Assembly: GCF_000242455.2 (NCBI RefSeq)
Contig: NC_019892.1
Coordinates: forward strand, 2,790,001 to 2,854,000
Reading direction: 5' to 3'
Length of the DNA stretch: 64,000 nucleotides
Source: Singulisphaera acidiphila DSM 18658
Lineage (GTDB): Bacteria; Planctomycetota; Planctomycetia; Isosphaerales; Isosphaeraceae
Program-made: the position numbers and the translations under genes
In this document: positions 36,473-45,213 of the stretch, one piece after another
Layout: each line of letters opens with the position of its first letter
Numbering within the stretch: the first letter of the stretch is position 1
Notes under the pieces: model-generated
What the model saw: the letters and a program-made list of their open reading frames with translations, nothing else
The model's database searches: none
Told to the model about the DNA's origin: nothing

Positions 36473-37577
36473 GGCGTAACCTCATTAGCGGGCGGAAGCA
36501 TAGTGACGCGAGTAGAATCGCACCGAAGGCCATGAGAAGTATCGGCCACCGTTGCGGGGCGTCACGTTCCCCGGCAAAATTATCGAACGGTGGCGAGGGC
36601 GGCGTAGCGAGTTTTAGTTGCTCTACGCCAGGTGAAGTAGAACTTGGGAGACTCCTGAGATCCCAAATCTTTCGTGGTGGATATTTGACCATGTCCGACT
36701 GATTTATCATTGGCAAAGCCGCAGGAAACGCTAGTTGGAAACTCGATGATGGTGCCGCCAAGCCGAGAGGTGATCCACGGTCGATGATAAATTCTCTTGC
36801 ACTTCCTGTTTGAACGAACGTGATCTCCCGACATGGATACCATCCCTTACCGGAGAATAAGTGAAGATCTTGGCGAATAAAAGTAAGAGCTAATTTTTCA
36901 TTTCTATAGACATCGACACGAATTGGTATAGCGCCGTGCTCAAGATCGACCCAATACACTCTGCGGAACTCAAGCCCGATGAACGTCAGCTTGACAACAT
37001 CAATACCGTCGAGCTTGGCACGATCGTCAACATCTGTCAGCACCCACTCCGATCGGTGAAGCATCGCCCTGGCGATGTCCGTGCCAAGGTGCAAGTAACC
37101 TGTTCCGTTGGTTCCTAGAGCGAGCGGAAGCTCGATATGCTTGAAGAAATCGGTGTTGCCTGCAAGTATTCGGGCTGAGTGAATGAGTCGCTTTCCATCT
37201 CGTGAAGCGTCGACCCGATCAAGGAGGGTATAAGAACCGTTAGTCAACACTCTATTTGAGGTGAGTGGCGACGAAAACTGCTTCTCGCTGAGCCAGGTCC
37301 GGTTGCTGTTCAATACTTCTGGAGCAAATCGACGTTCATAGCGTAAATCCGAACCGCTCGCAGCAAAGCTACCCTCCGCTTGAGAACGGTTCGACCACTG
37401 GCCTGATATAGCCGAGGCCAAATCGGGAGCCACTCCAGAGGAATAGGTGAAGGACATTGTTCCAACTGAAAGTGCGTTGAGATTCGCTTCGTAGGCTGTC
37501 CGGATTGCTGAAACCATCGGGTCATCGCTTCGGTCAGGAGAAACACCTAAAACCGAAATAACCATGACAACGAGCAC
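36465..37577 (-). CDS. Exported protein of unknown function with C-terminal membrane anchor
   Basis: The protein has 370 residues from the GTG at 37577, fixed by AGGAGG 5 bases upstream. A short hydrophobic leader ([12 protein letters not shown]) precedes a beta-rich region. It resembles in outline the LolA/LppX-like outer-membrane lipoprotein-sorting fold seen in many planctomycete hypothetical proteins ([20 protein letters not shown]...[20 protein letters not shown]), but the match is by eye. The C-terminus has one transmembrane segment ([18 protein letters not shown]) followed by basic residues. It overlaps the DUF1559 gene, so the two are translationally coupled. Function unknown. Confidence 0.65.
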   Translation of the reverse strand: MLVVMVISVLGVSPDRSDDPMVSAIRTAYEANLNALSVGTMSFTYSSGVAPDLASAISGQWSNRSQAEGSFAASGSDLRYERRFAPEVLNSNRTWLSEKQFSSPLTSNRVLTNGSYTLLDRVDASRDGKRLIHSARILAGNTDFFKHIELPLALGTNGTGYLHLGTDIARAMLHRSEWVLTDVDDRAKLDGIDVVKLTFIGLEFRRVYWVDLEHGAIPIRVDVYRNEKLALTFIRQDLHLFSGKGWYPCREITFVQTGSAREFIIDRGSPLGLAAPSSSFQLAFPAALPMINQSDMVKYPPRKIWDLRSLPSSTSPGVEQLKLATPPSPPFDNFAGERDAPQRWPILLMAFGAILLASLCFRPLMRLRRA

Positions 37578-37956
37578 GATTTCCTCCTATCATAAACAAA
37601 AGCAAATGTTACCGCAAAAGCGAGGCTGCACCTGAATTCGACTAACCAAATCAGCGAAAGACATCCAACCAACACTGCAATCCCGTGCCTGGCCGCGTGT
37701 CAATTACCAAGCACGGGGGCGAAGATCTCGCTCGGGAGGGCCTATCGACTTGAGTCTAGAACCTGTCCCATTTGATGTTTCCGCCGACCTGCTACACCAC
37801 GACGATCGAGTCTGCATTGACTGTTTTGGGAGAATTCGGGAAACCTACGGACAAGCAGTATCCGGCGTTTGACAGACATCTGCATACACACCCATATTGC
37901 AACACGGATAACCCACGTATGAGCATGTCGTGTAATCTGGAGGAACTAGCGTGCAA
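37578..37956. other. Intergenic region, no gene seen
   Basis: These 379 bases lie between two - strand genes. No open frame with a ribosome binding site was found. The stretch at 37757-37775 (GAACCTGTCCCATTTGATG) resembles the tips of some insertion sequences, but no matching inverted copy was seen nearby. The promoter for the 37577 gene should lie here. Confidence 0.35.
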
Positions 37957-38256
37957 TCAAAAAAAATATACATAGCCACAAATATATTGCGTCTCCCATG
38001 TGCATTGCTTGTTTGCACTAGACTGAGCACAGACCTGATAAGTAAAATCAGTATCGTTTGCCATGCATGTTGGCTGGCATGGTGGCGGGTTGGGGAAAGT
38101 TCGAATACATGGCGCCTCATACGAAATGCATGTATTAGAAGTGCAGGATGGCTGAACTGTCAAAGAACAGGAATAGCCACAAGATACACCGGCATAAGCG
38201 AGTGCACCGTAGCTAAGACAGAGGATCCCAACGATTGCGGTGATGATCGTTCTCAT
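37957..38256 (-). CDS. Small secreted cysteine-rich protein
   Basis: The protein has 99 residues from the ATG at 38256, chosen because GAGGA lies 7 bases upstream; the frame is open to 38313 but that part has no leader. A Sec signal peptide (TIITAIVGILCLSYGALAYA) is followed by about 77 residues with ten cysteines: GVSCGYSCSLTVQ, SCTSNTCISYEAPC, PPPCQPTC, then VC, QC and IC. The spacing suggests up to five disulfides in the mature form. No known domain was recognised. It lies directly downstream of the DUF1573 gene (43 bases) in the same direction. Roles as a structural envelope peptide, toxin/bacteriocin or disulfide-linked wall component are all possible. Confidence 0.7.
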   Translation of the reverse strand: MRTIITAIVGILCLSYGALAYAGVSCGYSCSLTVQPSCTSNTCISYEAPCIRTFPNPPPCQPTCMANDTDFTYQVCAQSSANKQCTWETQYICGYVYFF

Positions 38257-38299
38257 CGAATATTCCTCTGAAACAGGAAATGGAATTGGTTTCACACAA

Positions 38300-39493
38300 C
38301 TAATCATCTGCACGTAGACTATGCTTTTCCTGATGCCTGAAGAACATTGTCCACGGGAGACGGATTTCCGGCGAACGAGGGTCGTCCGTCTTAATCACTG
38401 AGATACCGGTTAGTACACGACCTCCTTCGTCCGAAGGCGTCAAAGCAATAATGAGCTCGTGCGAGTTGGCAGCCAGGGTCGGAAAGGGACTTGGTGAATC
38501 TCCTCTCGTTACGACGATGGATGGCGTTGCGCTCTCCACGCCGAGCACCCTGAATGCTCGACCACTTTGAGAAGCGACCCTGACTCGTCCTGTTCTGGTG
38601 GCAGTATCCCCTCGATCAGCCATTCCGAATGCGAGTGCCGACGGCTCACAATGCAGTGTTCCCATTTGTTTCCAGACAATTTGGGCCGATGCCGTGGGAG
38701 CCCCATCGAAAGGGATCGTGAGCTGGCGGGTGTAAGTCTGTGCAGGACGTGGATGCGGTTCCAATGACAAGGTCAAGAGGTAACGAAAGCGATGCACACC
38801 ATCAGGCATGACATCCCGTCTCGGTACTAAATCCAGGTCCACCGCGAGATCCTCCGGGGGAATGAACGCTTGAACAGAAGGCGATTGATCCTGAGAAACA
38901 GCCGCATAAACCTCGACCCATGCTTGTTGTTGAAGTGGCGTGCGAGAGGGACGTTTCACATCGCCTATTTCGTCCTCCAGGGCGATCGAACCAAAGTCGA
39001 TCGTGGCGGGGACGATACGTGCCTCAGGATAGCAAGTATAGTTTAATGTATAACGCCGATCCGGAACCTCTGGATGACCCGTCTTTATATTGCATATTAC
39101 AGATTTTTCTCCATAAATATTATATAAATTAACACGCATTGTAATCGATGACTTTTCTCCAGGTAAGATTTTCTTGGTGCTGATTTCAGTCTTTGTGCAA
39201 TCGCAACTGTGATATTCATCCAGGATGTTCAGCACCCTTTGTGAGCGATTGACAATCTCGAACACATGGGTCAACACCGGCGTGTCTTTGGCAAAGACGG
39301 GGCCAGCATCAAAGCTCTCACCTCTTGAAATCGGCTCGCTGCGAGAACACGCTGTTGGCAGCAGTGCTAATGCGACCAAGCTTGGCAGGCCAAAGAGGAT
39401 ATGCAGCCTGGGCATTAAATTGACATGCGCAACCACGGTGTCAGGGGAGAAATGCCCAGCCCACACAATCAATTGATTCATTGAAATGCGCAT
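38300..39493 (-). CDS. DUF1573 domain protein, probable lipoprotein
   Basis: The frame gives 397 residues; the likely start is the internal ATG at 39415, from which MPRLHILFGLPSLVALALLPTAC reads as a signal peptide with a lipobox-like end (TAC, with an atypical Pro at -3). A DUF1573 region follows at about 60-130: VLTHVFEIVNRSQRVLNILDEYHSCDCTK, with the family's CxC. A second Ig-like beta region spans about 270-390. DUF1573 proteins are envelope proteins of Bacteroidetes and Planctomycetes whose function is not settled. It appears to head a - strand cluster with the Cys-rich peptide. Confidence 0.75.
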   Translation of the reverse strand: MRISMNQLIVWAGHFSPDTVVAHVNLMPRLHILFGLPSLVALALLPTACSRSEPISRGESFDAGPVFAKDTPVLTHVFEIVNRSQRVLNILDEYHSCDCTKTEISTKKILPGEKSSITMRVNLYNIYGEKSVICNIKTGHPEVPDRRYTLNYTCYPEARIVPATIDFGSIALEDEIGDVKRPSRTPLQQQAWVEVYAAVSQDQSPSVQAFIPPEDLAVDLDLVPRRDVMPDGVHRFRYLLTLSLEPHPRPAQTYTRQLTIPFDGAPTASAQIVWKQMGTLHCEPSALAFGMADRGDTATRTGRVRVASQSGRAFRVLGVESATPSIVVTRGDSPSPFPTLAANSHELIIALTPSDEGGRVLTGISVIKTDDPRSPEIRLPWTMFFRHQEKHSLRADD

Positions 39494-39885
39494 TGAACCA
39501 AACCCCTCATAATTTCCATAATTCCCAGCAACAAGAAATTATGGAAATTTTAAACTAATGCACGTTTATTGAAATTACGAATGTTGAATTTTTCTTGAGC
39601 GGAGACTGGTTCAGCCATGATCAATATACAGCGATTATTAGAGAAACGCATGCGAGCGAACCAAGCCAAAATAAGAATAGTCGCGATGTGGCGTGTTTTT
39701 CAATAGTGTAATTCCGGATTCAAAAAGTTTTCCAAAATTAAGTGCATACTCGATAAGCCTAATCGCTGTATTTGCTTGATGGAGAATACTTTAAACAGGC
39801 CTATTTTCATCGCCTTGCTCCTTCAATATTTCCATTTTTTGGTGAAGGTCCTCGCTGCCCCCACAATGGTTTGACGTAAATCCTA
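39494..39885. other. AT-rich intergenic region upstream of DUF1573 gene, left of the IS
   Basis: These 392 bases are strongly AT-rich and contain no supported gene. A 13-bp perfect inverted repeat lies at 39511-39549 (separate entry). The right boundary is the IS end. The remainder shows nothing recognisable. Confidence 0.4.
39511..39549. promoter_or_regulatory. 13-bp AT-rich inverted repeat upstream of DUF1573 gene
   Basis: Arms AATTTCCATAATT (39511-39523) and AATTATGGAAATT (39537-39549) are exact reverse complements separated by 13 bases. They end 18 bases before the earliest start of the DUF1573 gene. The position fits an operator or a 5'-UTR hairpin controlling the cluster. Confidence 0.4.
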
Positions 39886-39903
39886 GGCTCTGTCAGAAAA
39901 CCA

Positions 39904-40032
39904 TCATCGGACCATCAAACGCAGATGTCGCTCAATGAAGGCTAGCTTGATCATGCCGCCGAAGTTCTTGGCCGTCTTCTCGAACCGCGAGAACACCCGC
40001 CGGTATTCCTTCAGCCAGCCAATCAGGTTCTC
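39904..40032 (-). pseudogene. C-terminal fragment of IS5-family transposase
   Basis: Reading - from 40029 to the TGA at 39904-39906 gives 41 codons beginning NLIGWLKEYRRVFSRFEK and ending HLRLMVR. This is the end of an IS5-type DDE transposase. It is cut from its N-terminal part (42659-43374) by the serine-recombinase element. The junction CTC at 40030-40032 matches CTC at 42659-42661, and joining them gives the continuous motif RRRSIVENLIGWLKEY. Confidence 0.85.
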
Positions 40033-40129
40033 CGTTTACCAGCCATAATGCCTCCAAAGAGAGGTGCCTTTATCGGCCATCCGCGGGCGGCTACACCACC
40101 TCCCGCCGATGGCCGATGATGTTCGAGAT

Positions 40130-42334
40130 TCACTCGCTGTCGCGGGACTTGGGCTTGGTTATATTTGCAAAAGCATCAGAATGTGACCATCCCCGGGGAC
40201 ACGTTCGGATCCGGGTCATCCGCTCCCGCTCTTCGGCGTCGGCCCAGATCACCCACTGCCCGCCCGGAGTCGGTAGCTTCCGGGCATGGACCCACCCGAC
40301 GCGGATCCAGCGGTGCAGCGTGGCCTGCGGCATCTTCAATTCCCGGGCCAGATCCGTCAGCAACCACTCGTGCTCGCCCAGGACGCCCGGCCCCGACACA
40401 GCTCGCGGGCGCGGACCCGTTCGACCGCGTTTGGCGAGCAGACTGCCCAGAATCACGCTCGTGAACCGCGCCGACCGCTTCGGGGGATGGAAGCCCTCGC
40501 AGTTCAACTGCTCGGCCACCTCGGCCAAGGTCCGTCCCGCCTCGCGGAGCTCGTCGATCCGGCCCAGGAGCATCGCATAGCCGGCCATCTGCTGATAACA
40601 CTGCACCGGACGCTCCAACGCGTGGCCGCTGGTAAAACTACCGTCCCATTGAATGTTCACATCAACACATTCGCTGTTGCCACGAACCGTAACGACGACC
40701 TCCTCAATCATGAGTCGGACGATCCGCTGACGATCCGCCGACGTCGTCGCCGGTGCATGCCAAAGCGCCGGCAGGTCTCGCGCCAGGGCGCGGATCTGCT
40801 CACGCTCGCAAGCCGACAAGCTCCGGGGCTGATCGCGGTCGAACCGGGCGTATTCCTCCTCGAGACGGCGCTGCTCCTTCAACGCCTCCTCCCATCGCCG
40901 CTCCAGTTCCCGCAACACCAGACGGTTCTCCGGTTCGACCGCGTCGTACTGCCGCCGCGCCCGCTCGGCCTCGAAGCGGGCGCGTTCCACCCGCTGCCGC
41001 CAGTTCCGGTGCAACTGCCCGCGCTCCTGATCGAGGTCGTCGGCCGCCGCCAAGTCCAACTCGAGCGCCGCCGGCTCCAGGGCCGCCAGGACCTGAGCAG
41101 CCACCAAGTCATCCAGGACACTACCGGCCAGGCCCTGGCACAAGGGTGCGGCGTATTCCACCATTGCCCGGGCGCAGTAATAGCGCAGACGATTGGCGGG
41201 GCCGCCATAGGTGACCATCATCCGCTGTCCGCAACGGCCGCAACGGAGGATCCCCCCCAACAGGGAGGGTCCCTGACGCACCGCCCCCTTCGCATCGCTC
41301 CGGGCGCGGTTGGCCGCCAGCCGCTCCTGGTTGGCCCGGAACCGTTCCGGCGTGATGTAGGCCGGGCAGCGGCCCTCCAACAGCACCGCACAGTCCTCCG
41401 GCTTGTTGATCGTCCGCCCCGTCCCGGGACGGCCGGGCACCTTCCGCCGCGGGTCGAGAGTACGACACCCATGACGGTAGTAGCCAGCGTAAACTGGATG
41501 ATGTAATACGTTTTGAAGTGTTTCTCGGTTAGGGCGACGCCATTCCAACTTCCCTCGATCGGGCCCGGAGTGGGGGCGGACCGGCAGGCGGATCCCGTGA
41601 TGCACCAGGTAGCGGAGCAGGCCGTGCAAGCTCCCCTGGCGATCGAATTGGTCGAAGACGATCCGCACCACCTCTCGAGCCTGCTCGTCGGGATCGAGGG
41701 CCAGGCCGCGGCCGGGTTCGCGGACATAGCCGAGCGGGGCGTGGTTGAACAACTCGCCGCGGCGCGCCTTGTTCAGCCGCCCTTCGTGCATTCGGGTGCG
41801 GAGGAAGTGCAACTCGGCCTCGCTCATGATCCCCTTCATGCCCAGGAGCAGGCGGTCGTTGAAGTCGGTCGGATCATACAATCCATCGTAGTCGCCCAGC
41901 AACGCCCGAAACAAGCCGCACGAGCGTACCATCGGGACCCAGTCAGGGTCGTGGCGGGCCAGACGACTGGCATCCTGGCCAAGGAGAATGCCGACATGAT
42001 CAAGGCTAAGTTCGGCGAGAATGTACTGGATGCCTCGCCGGCCCTCGACCGTCTGTGCCGTGCGTCCTTGGTCTGCGTCGACGACCTCGACGCGGTCGCG
42101 GGGCCAGCCGAGCGCAACGGCGACCTCGGCCAGAGCATATTGGCGTGCGGTCGACTCCTTGTGCTCGGCCACCTGCTGGGGGCTGGACTGGCGGACATAG
42201 ACGATGGCTTTGCGATCGAGATGATGGTCGCGGACCTTGGCGGGGCGTAACGCCAGCAAGTGAGCCGGCACAATCACAGGACGAGTTGCAGCGGAGTGCG
42301 TTGGCGAAGCGGAGGTGGAATCAGGAATGTTCAT
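40130..42334 (-). CDS. Large serine recombinase
   Basis: The 734-residue protein has a resolvase catalytic domain with nucleophile Ser50 in YVRQSS, and conserved Arg/Asp segments including DASRLARHD and a region with MSEAELHFLRTRM. A recombinase domain follows (about 200-330, ARRGELFNHAPLGYVRE...LLRYLVHHGIRLP). Next come a zinc ribbon (LRCGRCGQRMMVTYGG ... YYCARAM, about 365-400), a coiled coil (about 430-520), and an additional C-terminal region with a helix-turn-helix (LTDLARELKMPQATLHRWI). Such enzymes catalyse site-specific integration and excision. It is the only clear gene of the element lying inside the IS transposase. Confidence 0.92.
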   Translation of the reverse strand: MNIPDSTSASPTHSAATRPVIVPAHLLALRPAKVRDHHLDRKAIVYVRQSSPQQVAEHKESTARQYALAEVAVALGWPRDRVEVVDADQGRTAQTVEGRRGIQYILAELSLDHVGILLGQDASRLARHDPDWVPMVRSCGLFRALLGDYDGLYDPTDFNDRLLLGMKGIMSEAELHFLRTRMHEGRLNKARRGELFNHAPLGYVREPGRGLALDPDEQAREVVRIVFDQFDRQGSLHGLLRYLVHHGIRLPVRPHSGPDRGKLEWRRPNRETLQNVLHHPVYAGYYRHGCRTLDPRRKVPGRPGTGRTINKPEDCAVLLEGRCPAYITPERFRANQERLAANRARSDAKGAVRQGPSLLGGILRCGRCGQRMMVTYGGPANRLRYYCARAMVEYAAPLCQGLAGSVLDDLVAAQVLAALEPAALELDLAAADDLDQERGQLHRNWRQRVERARFEAERARRQYDAVEPENRLVLRELERRWEEALKEQRRLEEEYARFDRDQPRSLSACEREQIRALARDLPALWHAPATTSADRQRIVRLMIEEVVVTVRGNSECVDVNIQWDGSFTSGHALERPVQCYQQMAGYAMLLGRIDELREAGRTLAEVAEQLNCEGFHPPKRSARFTSVILGSLLAKRGRTGPRPRAVSGPGVLGEHEWLLTDLARELKMPQATLHRWIRVGWVHARKLPTPGGQWVIWADAEERERMTRIRTCPRGWSHSDAFANITKPKSRDSE

Positions 42335-42639
42335 GACTCGCCTCCTTCCGCACCGCCCTCGGGAGAGACTTGGCGATGATCTGGCTGAGCATCATCAGGA
42401 CTTCCTGACGCCTCGGCGCGGGCAGGTCCGACCAGGCTTGGGTCAGTGGCCGGGGAAGCCTCTTGGGCTTCGGGCGCGGGGGGGGACTGCGGATCGGTGA
42501 TGGTGGGACATAGCGACCCTCCGAGTGATCGACCGAGCGATTCGCCGCGATGTGACCGGCACCACTGCGCGAGCTGCAGCAGGGCGGTTGTGCTGATTCT
42601 AGGCGGCCCGGCTTCCGCGGTACAGACTGTCACTTGAGG
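42331..42639 (-). CDS. Possible small Pro/Ser-rich protein upstream of the recombinase
   Basis: A frame runs into the recombinase gene and its stop overlaps the recombinase ATG by four bases, suggesting coupling. Within the element the first plausible start is a GTG near 42639, giving about 100 residues (STTALLQLAQWCRSHRGE, then a Pro/Ala/Glu-rich tail). No ribosome binding site or known domain is visible. It may be a real accessory ORF or merely non-coding leader. Confidence 0.3.
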   Translation of the reverse strand, partial: PQVTVCTAEAGPPRISTTALLQLAQWCRSHRGESLGRSLGGSLCPTITDPQSPPAPEAQEASPATDPSLVGPARAEASGSPDDAQPDHRQVSPEGGAEGGES

Positions 42640-42658
42640 GGTAGTCCGGGTGGGACAT

Positions 42659-43374
42659 CTCGACGATGCTCCGCCTCCGGTAGACGTCCTTGTCAAACTC
42701 CACCGGGCGGGCCGAGCGGTCCTCGTTCCCCTTTGACGGGATCACCGGCGTGATCCCCAGACCGAGCAGGTATTCATCGATCCAGTCGGCCCGGTATCCC
42801 TTGTCGCCTGCCAGGGCGGCCGGCCAGGCCACCGGCCCGCCGTCCCCGTCGGTGACCTGTTCGTCGGCGCCTACCAAGAGATCGACGAAGGCCGTCGTCT
42901 CGTGCGCCTGGCCGGGTGTCAGGTGGAAGTGCAGCGGGTAGCCGTGGCCGTCGCAGAGCAAGTGGATCTTCGTGGAAAAGCCGCCCCGGGACCGTCCCAG
43001 GGCGTGGTCTTCGGGTTCCTCGGGATCCCCTTTTTTCCGCCCCCGGCGGCACACCTCGCGGCACGGACCACCGTCCCATCGATGCACCATAAATCGTCGT
43101 CGATTGCCCCGGCATCGACGTGCGCCGATCGGAGTAGCGAGAGGATCCGATCCAGGGTGCCGTCGTCATTCCACTTGTCGAAGAGATCCCAGGCGGTGCC
43201 CCAGGGCCCGAATTCCTCGGGCAGGTCACGCCAGGGGGCTCCGGTCCTCAAGATCCAGAGGATCGCGTCGACGATCTGGCGACGACATCGCGGCGGTCGT
43301 CCGGTCGTCGCGGGTGCGGGGAAGAGGCCCTTGATCAGGTCCCATTCGTCATCGGTCAGTTGATGCCGCAACAT
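42659..43374 (-). pseudogene. N-terminal and central part of IS5-family transposase (two frames, -1 frameshift), truncated by insertion
   Basis: The start is the ATG at 43374 (GAGGAGG 5 bases upstream): MLRHQLTDDEWDLIKGLFP, a typical IS5 opening. The first frame contains the DDE Asp (WCIDGTVVRAARC). At 43030-43036 a slippery A-AAA-AAG lets ribosomes slip to the -1 frame, which continues KKGDPEEPEDHALGRSRGG and includes LAGDKGYRADWIDEYLL (second Asp) and the region of the catalytic Glu (YRRRSIVE). Directly after that GAG codon the gene is broken by the serine-recombinase element. Its remainder is at 39904-40032. Confidence 0.87.
43030..43036 (-). promoter_or_regulatory. Programmed -1 frameshift slippery site in IS transposase
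   Basis: The heptamer A-AAA-AAG on the - strand is in the correct phase (GGA AAA AAG) at the overlap of the two transposase frames. It is the classical IS5/IS3-type slippery sequence. Joining the frames at this site, together with excision of the inserted element, yields an exact 281-codon gene. Confidence 0.7.
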
Positions 43375-43472
43375 GGTGGCCTCCTCAGACAACTGGCAAC
43401 TGGAGACGATTCGGCTGCATAGCCCATTAGGTCAACCAGATGCAAAGGAAATGCCACTTTTCTGACAGAGCC

Positions 43473-43798
43473 TAGTATGGATGGCGGTTGACTGTGTTTT
43501 CATTACTCCCAACCCGGTCCTGGAAAGCTCCCCGGGGAAAGTCGGGATTACTCGAAAGATCGCCCTGTTACGGTCACTTATGCGCAGATGGAGACTAAGA
43601 GGACTCTCAATTTAGTTCATAGTCGGTCGCACTTGCGCCACAATAGGCTGTTTCGGCATGTAAAGAGCGTAACAATTTGGCGAGCTGAGGCGGAATCGAA
43701 CGACGTAGAAGGGGCGATATACCACAGGAGATTACTTATTGATCAAGCCTTATTTGTTACATGAACTCTGATAGCAAATCGAACCGTTTCTGTCCTCA
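43473..43798. other. Intergenic region between two IS remnants
   Basis: These 326 bases hold no supported gene. It is moderately AT-rich and lies between the intact right end of the IS5-family element and a decayed transposase fragment. No inverted repeat matching either element was found. Confidence 0.35.
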
Positions 43799-44105
43799 CC
43801 GAAACCCCGACGGTTTCGTTTCCCCGGACGCAAGCCGATCGACAACCGCAAGACGCTGATCGGTATCCTCTTCGTCCTGAAGACAGGGATCCCGTGGAAA
43901 GATTTGCCCCAGGAGATGGGCTGCGGGCAGGGAAATGACCTGCTGGTGGCGGCTCCGCGACTGGCACTAAGCGGGGGCTGGCGGATACTGCATGAGATTC
44001 TGTCGCCCGAATTGCGGGAAGCGGACCGGGTCGACTAGTTGCGAGCCGTGATCGACAGCGTCTTGGTCCGGGCTTTGGGAGGAGGGGAGAAGACCAGTAC
44101 AAACC
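43799..44105 (+). pseudogene. Decayed IS5-family transposase fragment
   Basis: Translation from 43799 gives PKPRRFRFPGRKPIDNRKTL then IGILFVLKTGIPWKDLPQEMG, the start of a second, different IS5-type transposase. The frame is then broken: MTCWWRLRDWH appears in another frame, and ILHEILSPELREADRVD returns in the first frame with a TAG before LRAVIDSVLVRALGGG (first DDE Asp region). It stops matching near 44105. Two shifts and a stop make it non-functional. Neither end of the element could be identified. Confidence 0.75.
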
Positions 44106-44135
44106 AACAGGACCCATTACATAAAAATCTACAAT

Positions 44136-45055
44136 TTAGAAAACATGGCAGGCTGCCTTCGCCTTCGGATAGATCGAACCCTCGATCCTGAAAGGATTTC
44201 TCGCTCCTAACCAGGCGAACACTGGATCTAGCAATTCCCCAGGTCTTTTGCAGCTAGGATTCAGGTGTGGCGAGTAGACCGGCAGCAGGTGGACCTCGAT
44301 TCGTCCTTCCCACTTCCAGAGAGACTGGATCACCTCCAGGCTGGTGTGACAACTCGCGTTGTCGCAGGCCACGTGGATCTTTTTGTATCGACGCAGCCTC
44401 TGCCATAGCTCGTCCAGGTGCTTGATGAACAAGACGCTATCACACCCTGTTTGACTACGGCCTCGGTCACAAACATCGTACCGGTCCGCCAATGGATCGG
44501 CCCCGGCAGGTGCCGCTTCCGATTCGTACCCGGCGTCTCGACTTTTGCTTACTTGCCCCTGGGCATTCACATCTGCCCGATCCTGGGATTGGTGTGGACC
44601 TCGACCTCGTCCTGCCAGGCTGACGTCTCGTCGGTGGACAGACCTTCCAGCAGCATGCGCAGCTGTCTGCTTCTCCTCCTCGGTCGGGGCCGTCCGTAAA
44701 CCAGGTGGCCGCGATGGAGAAAGCAGCGGACGGTCTCCCGGCTGACTTTCACATCATGCTGCTGGCGCAATAGCAACGCCAGGATCGCACAAGACGAGCG
44801 GCTACGGAGGAAACCGAAGGCGCGTGGGGTCGTTGTGGTCACCCAGGAGACGAGGATGGCGATCCAGGCGAAAGGGTCGCCATCACTTCCTCGCGGTCAG
44901 CCCATCGATCCCCTGGTCCTCGAACCGCTTCTTCCATCGGTCGAGGGTGCGGGAGTTACAGAAGAGCGTGGCCTCAATGGTGCTCCAGGTATATCCTTCG
45001 GCAAGGTGGAGCGGACGTTCGCGTGCCTTCGGCCTCTAATACGCTTTGAGAAGAA
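44136..45055 (-). pseudogene. Decayed IS630-family transposase
   Basis: Pieces in several frames on the - strand together spell an IS630-type transposase. An N-terminal HTH region (ARERPLHLAEGYTWSTIEAT, RTLDRWKKRFEDQGIDGL) comes first, then VSRETVRCFLHRGHL, then the first DDE Asp in SAWQDEVEVHTNPRIGQM, then IHVACDNASCHTSLEVIQ (second Asp), and VHLLPVYSPHLNPS where the catalytic Glu should follow but does not. Frameshifts, stops and loss of the C-terminus make it inactive. It abuts the IS5 fragment, suggesting deletion between elements. Confidence 0.75.
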
Positions 45056-45213
45056 TGCCCCCATCCAACTGACACTGATCCCTCCAGCCGGAGGACTGCA
45101 ATCGGAATTGGTAACTCGTCTGCCCGAGCCTCGATAGGTAAGACTCCTGACTCGAACCCCCGAGGATGAAAGAATCTCCAGATCGAGCTCTGCCTGCCTC
45201 CCAGCTTCTGGGC

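Larger units (their letters stand above)
40033..42661 (-). mobile_element. 2.63-kb serine-recombinase element inserted in the IS transposase gene
   Basis: The boundaries are inferred from exact reconstruction of the disrupted transposase: a CTC (GAG on the coding strand) occurs at both junctions and only one copy is needed, leaving a 2629-bp insert. The insert encodes one large serine recombinase and a possible small upstream frame. A short shared core without long inverted repeats is what serine-integrase-type recombination would leave. No other cargo gene is visible, so this is a minimal self-mobilising element. Confidence 0.78.
39886..43472 (-). mobile_element. IS5-family insertion sequence interrupted by a serine-recombinase element
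   Basis: The ends are exact inverted repeats: GGCTCTGTCAGAAAA at 39886-39900 and its complement at 43458-43472. The tetramer CTAG occurs at both borders (39883-39886 and 43472-43475), consistent with a CTAG or TA target duplication of IS5-type elements. Removing the internal 2629-bp insertion leaves about 958 bp, a normal size for this family. Removal also restores one continuous transposase (280 residues after a -1 frameshift). Confidence 0.88.

Noticed and set aside
37757..37775. GAACCTGTCCCATTTGATG, resembling an IS tip
   Set aside because: No inverted partner or transposase remnant was found within several kilobases.
43743..44117. 124-codon - strand frame
   Set aside because: It is the antisense of a decayed IS5-type transposase fragment readable on the + strand.
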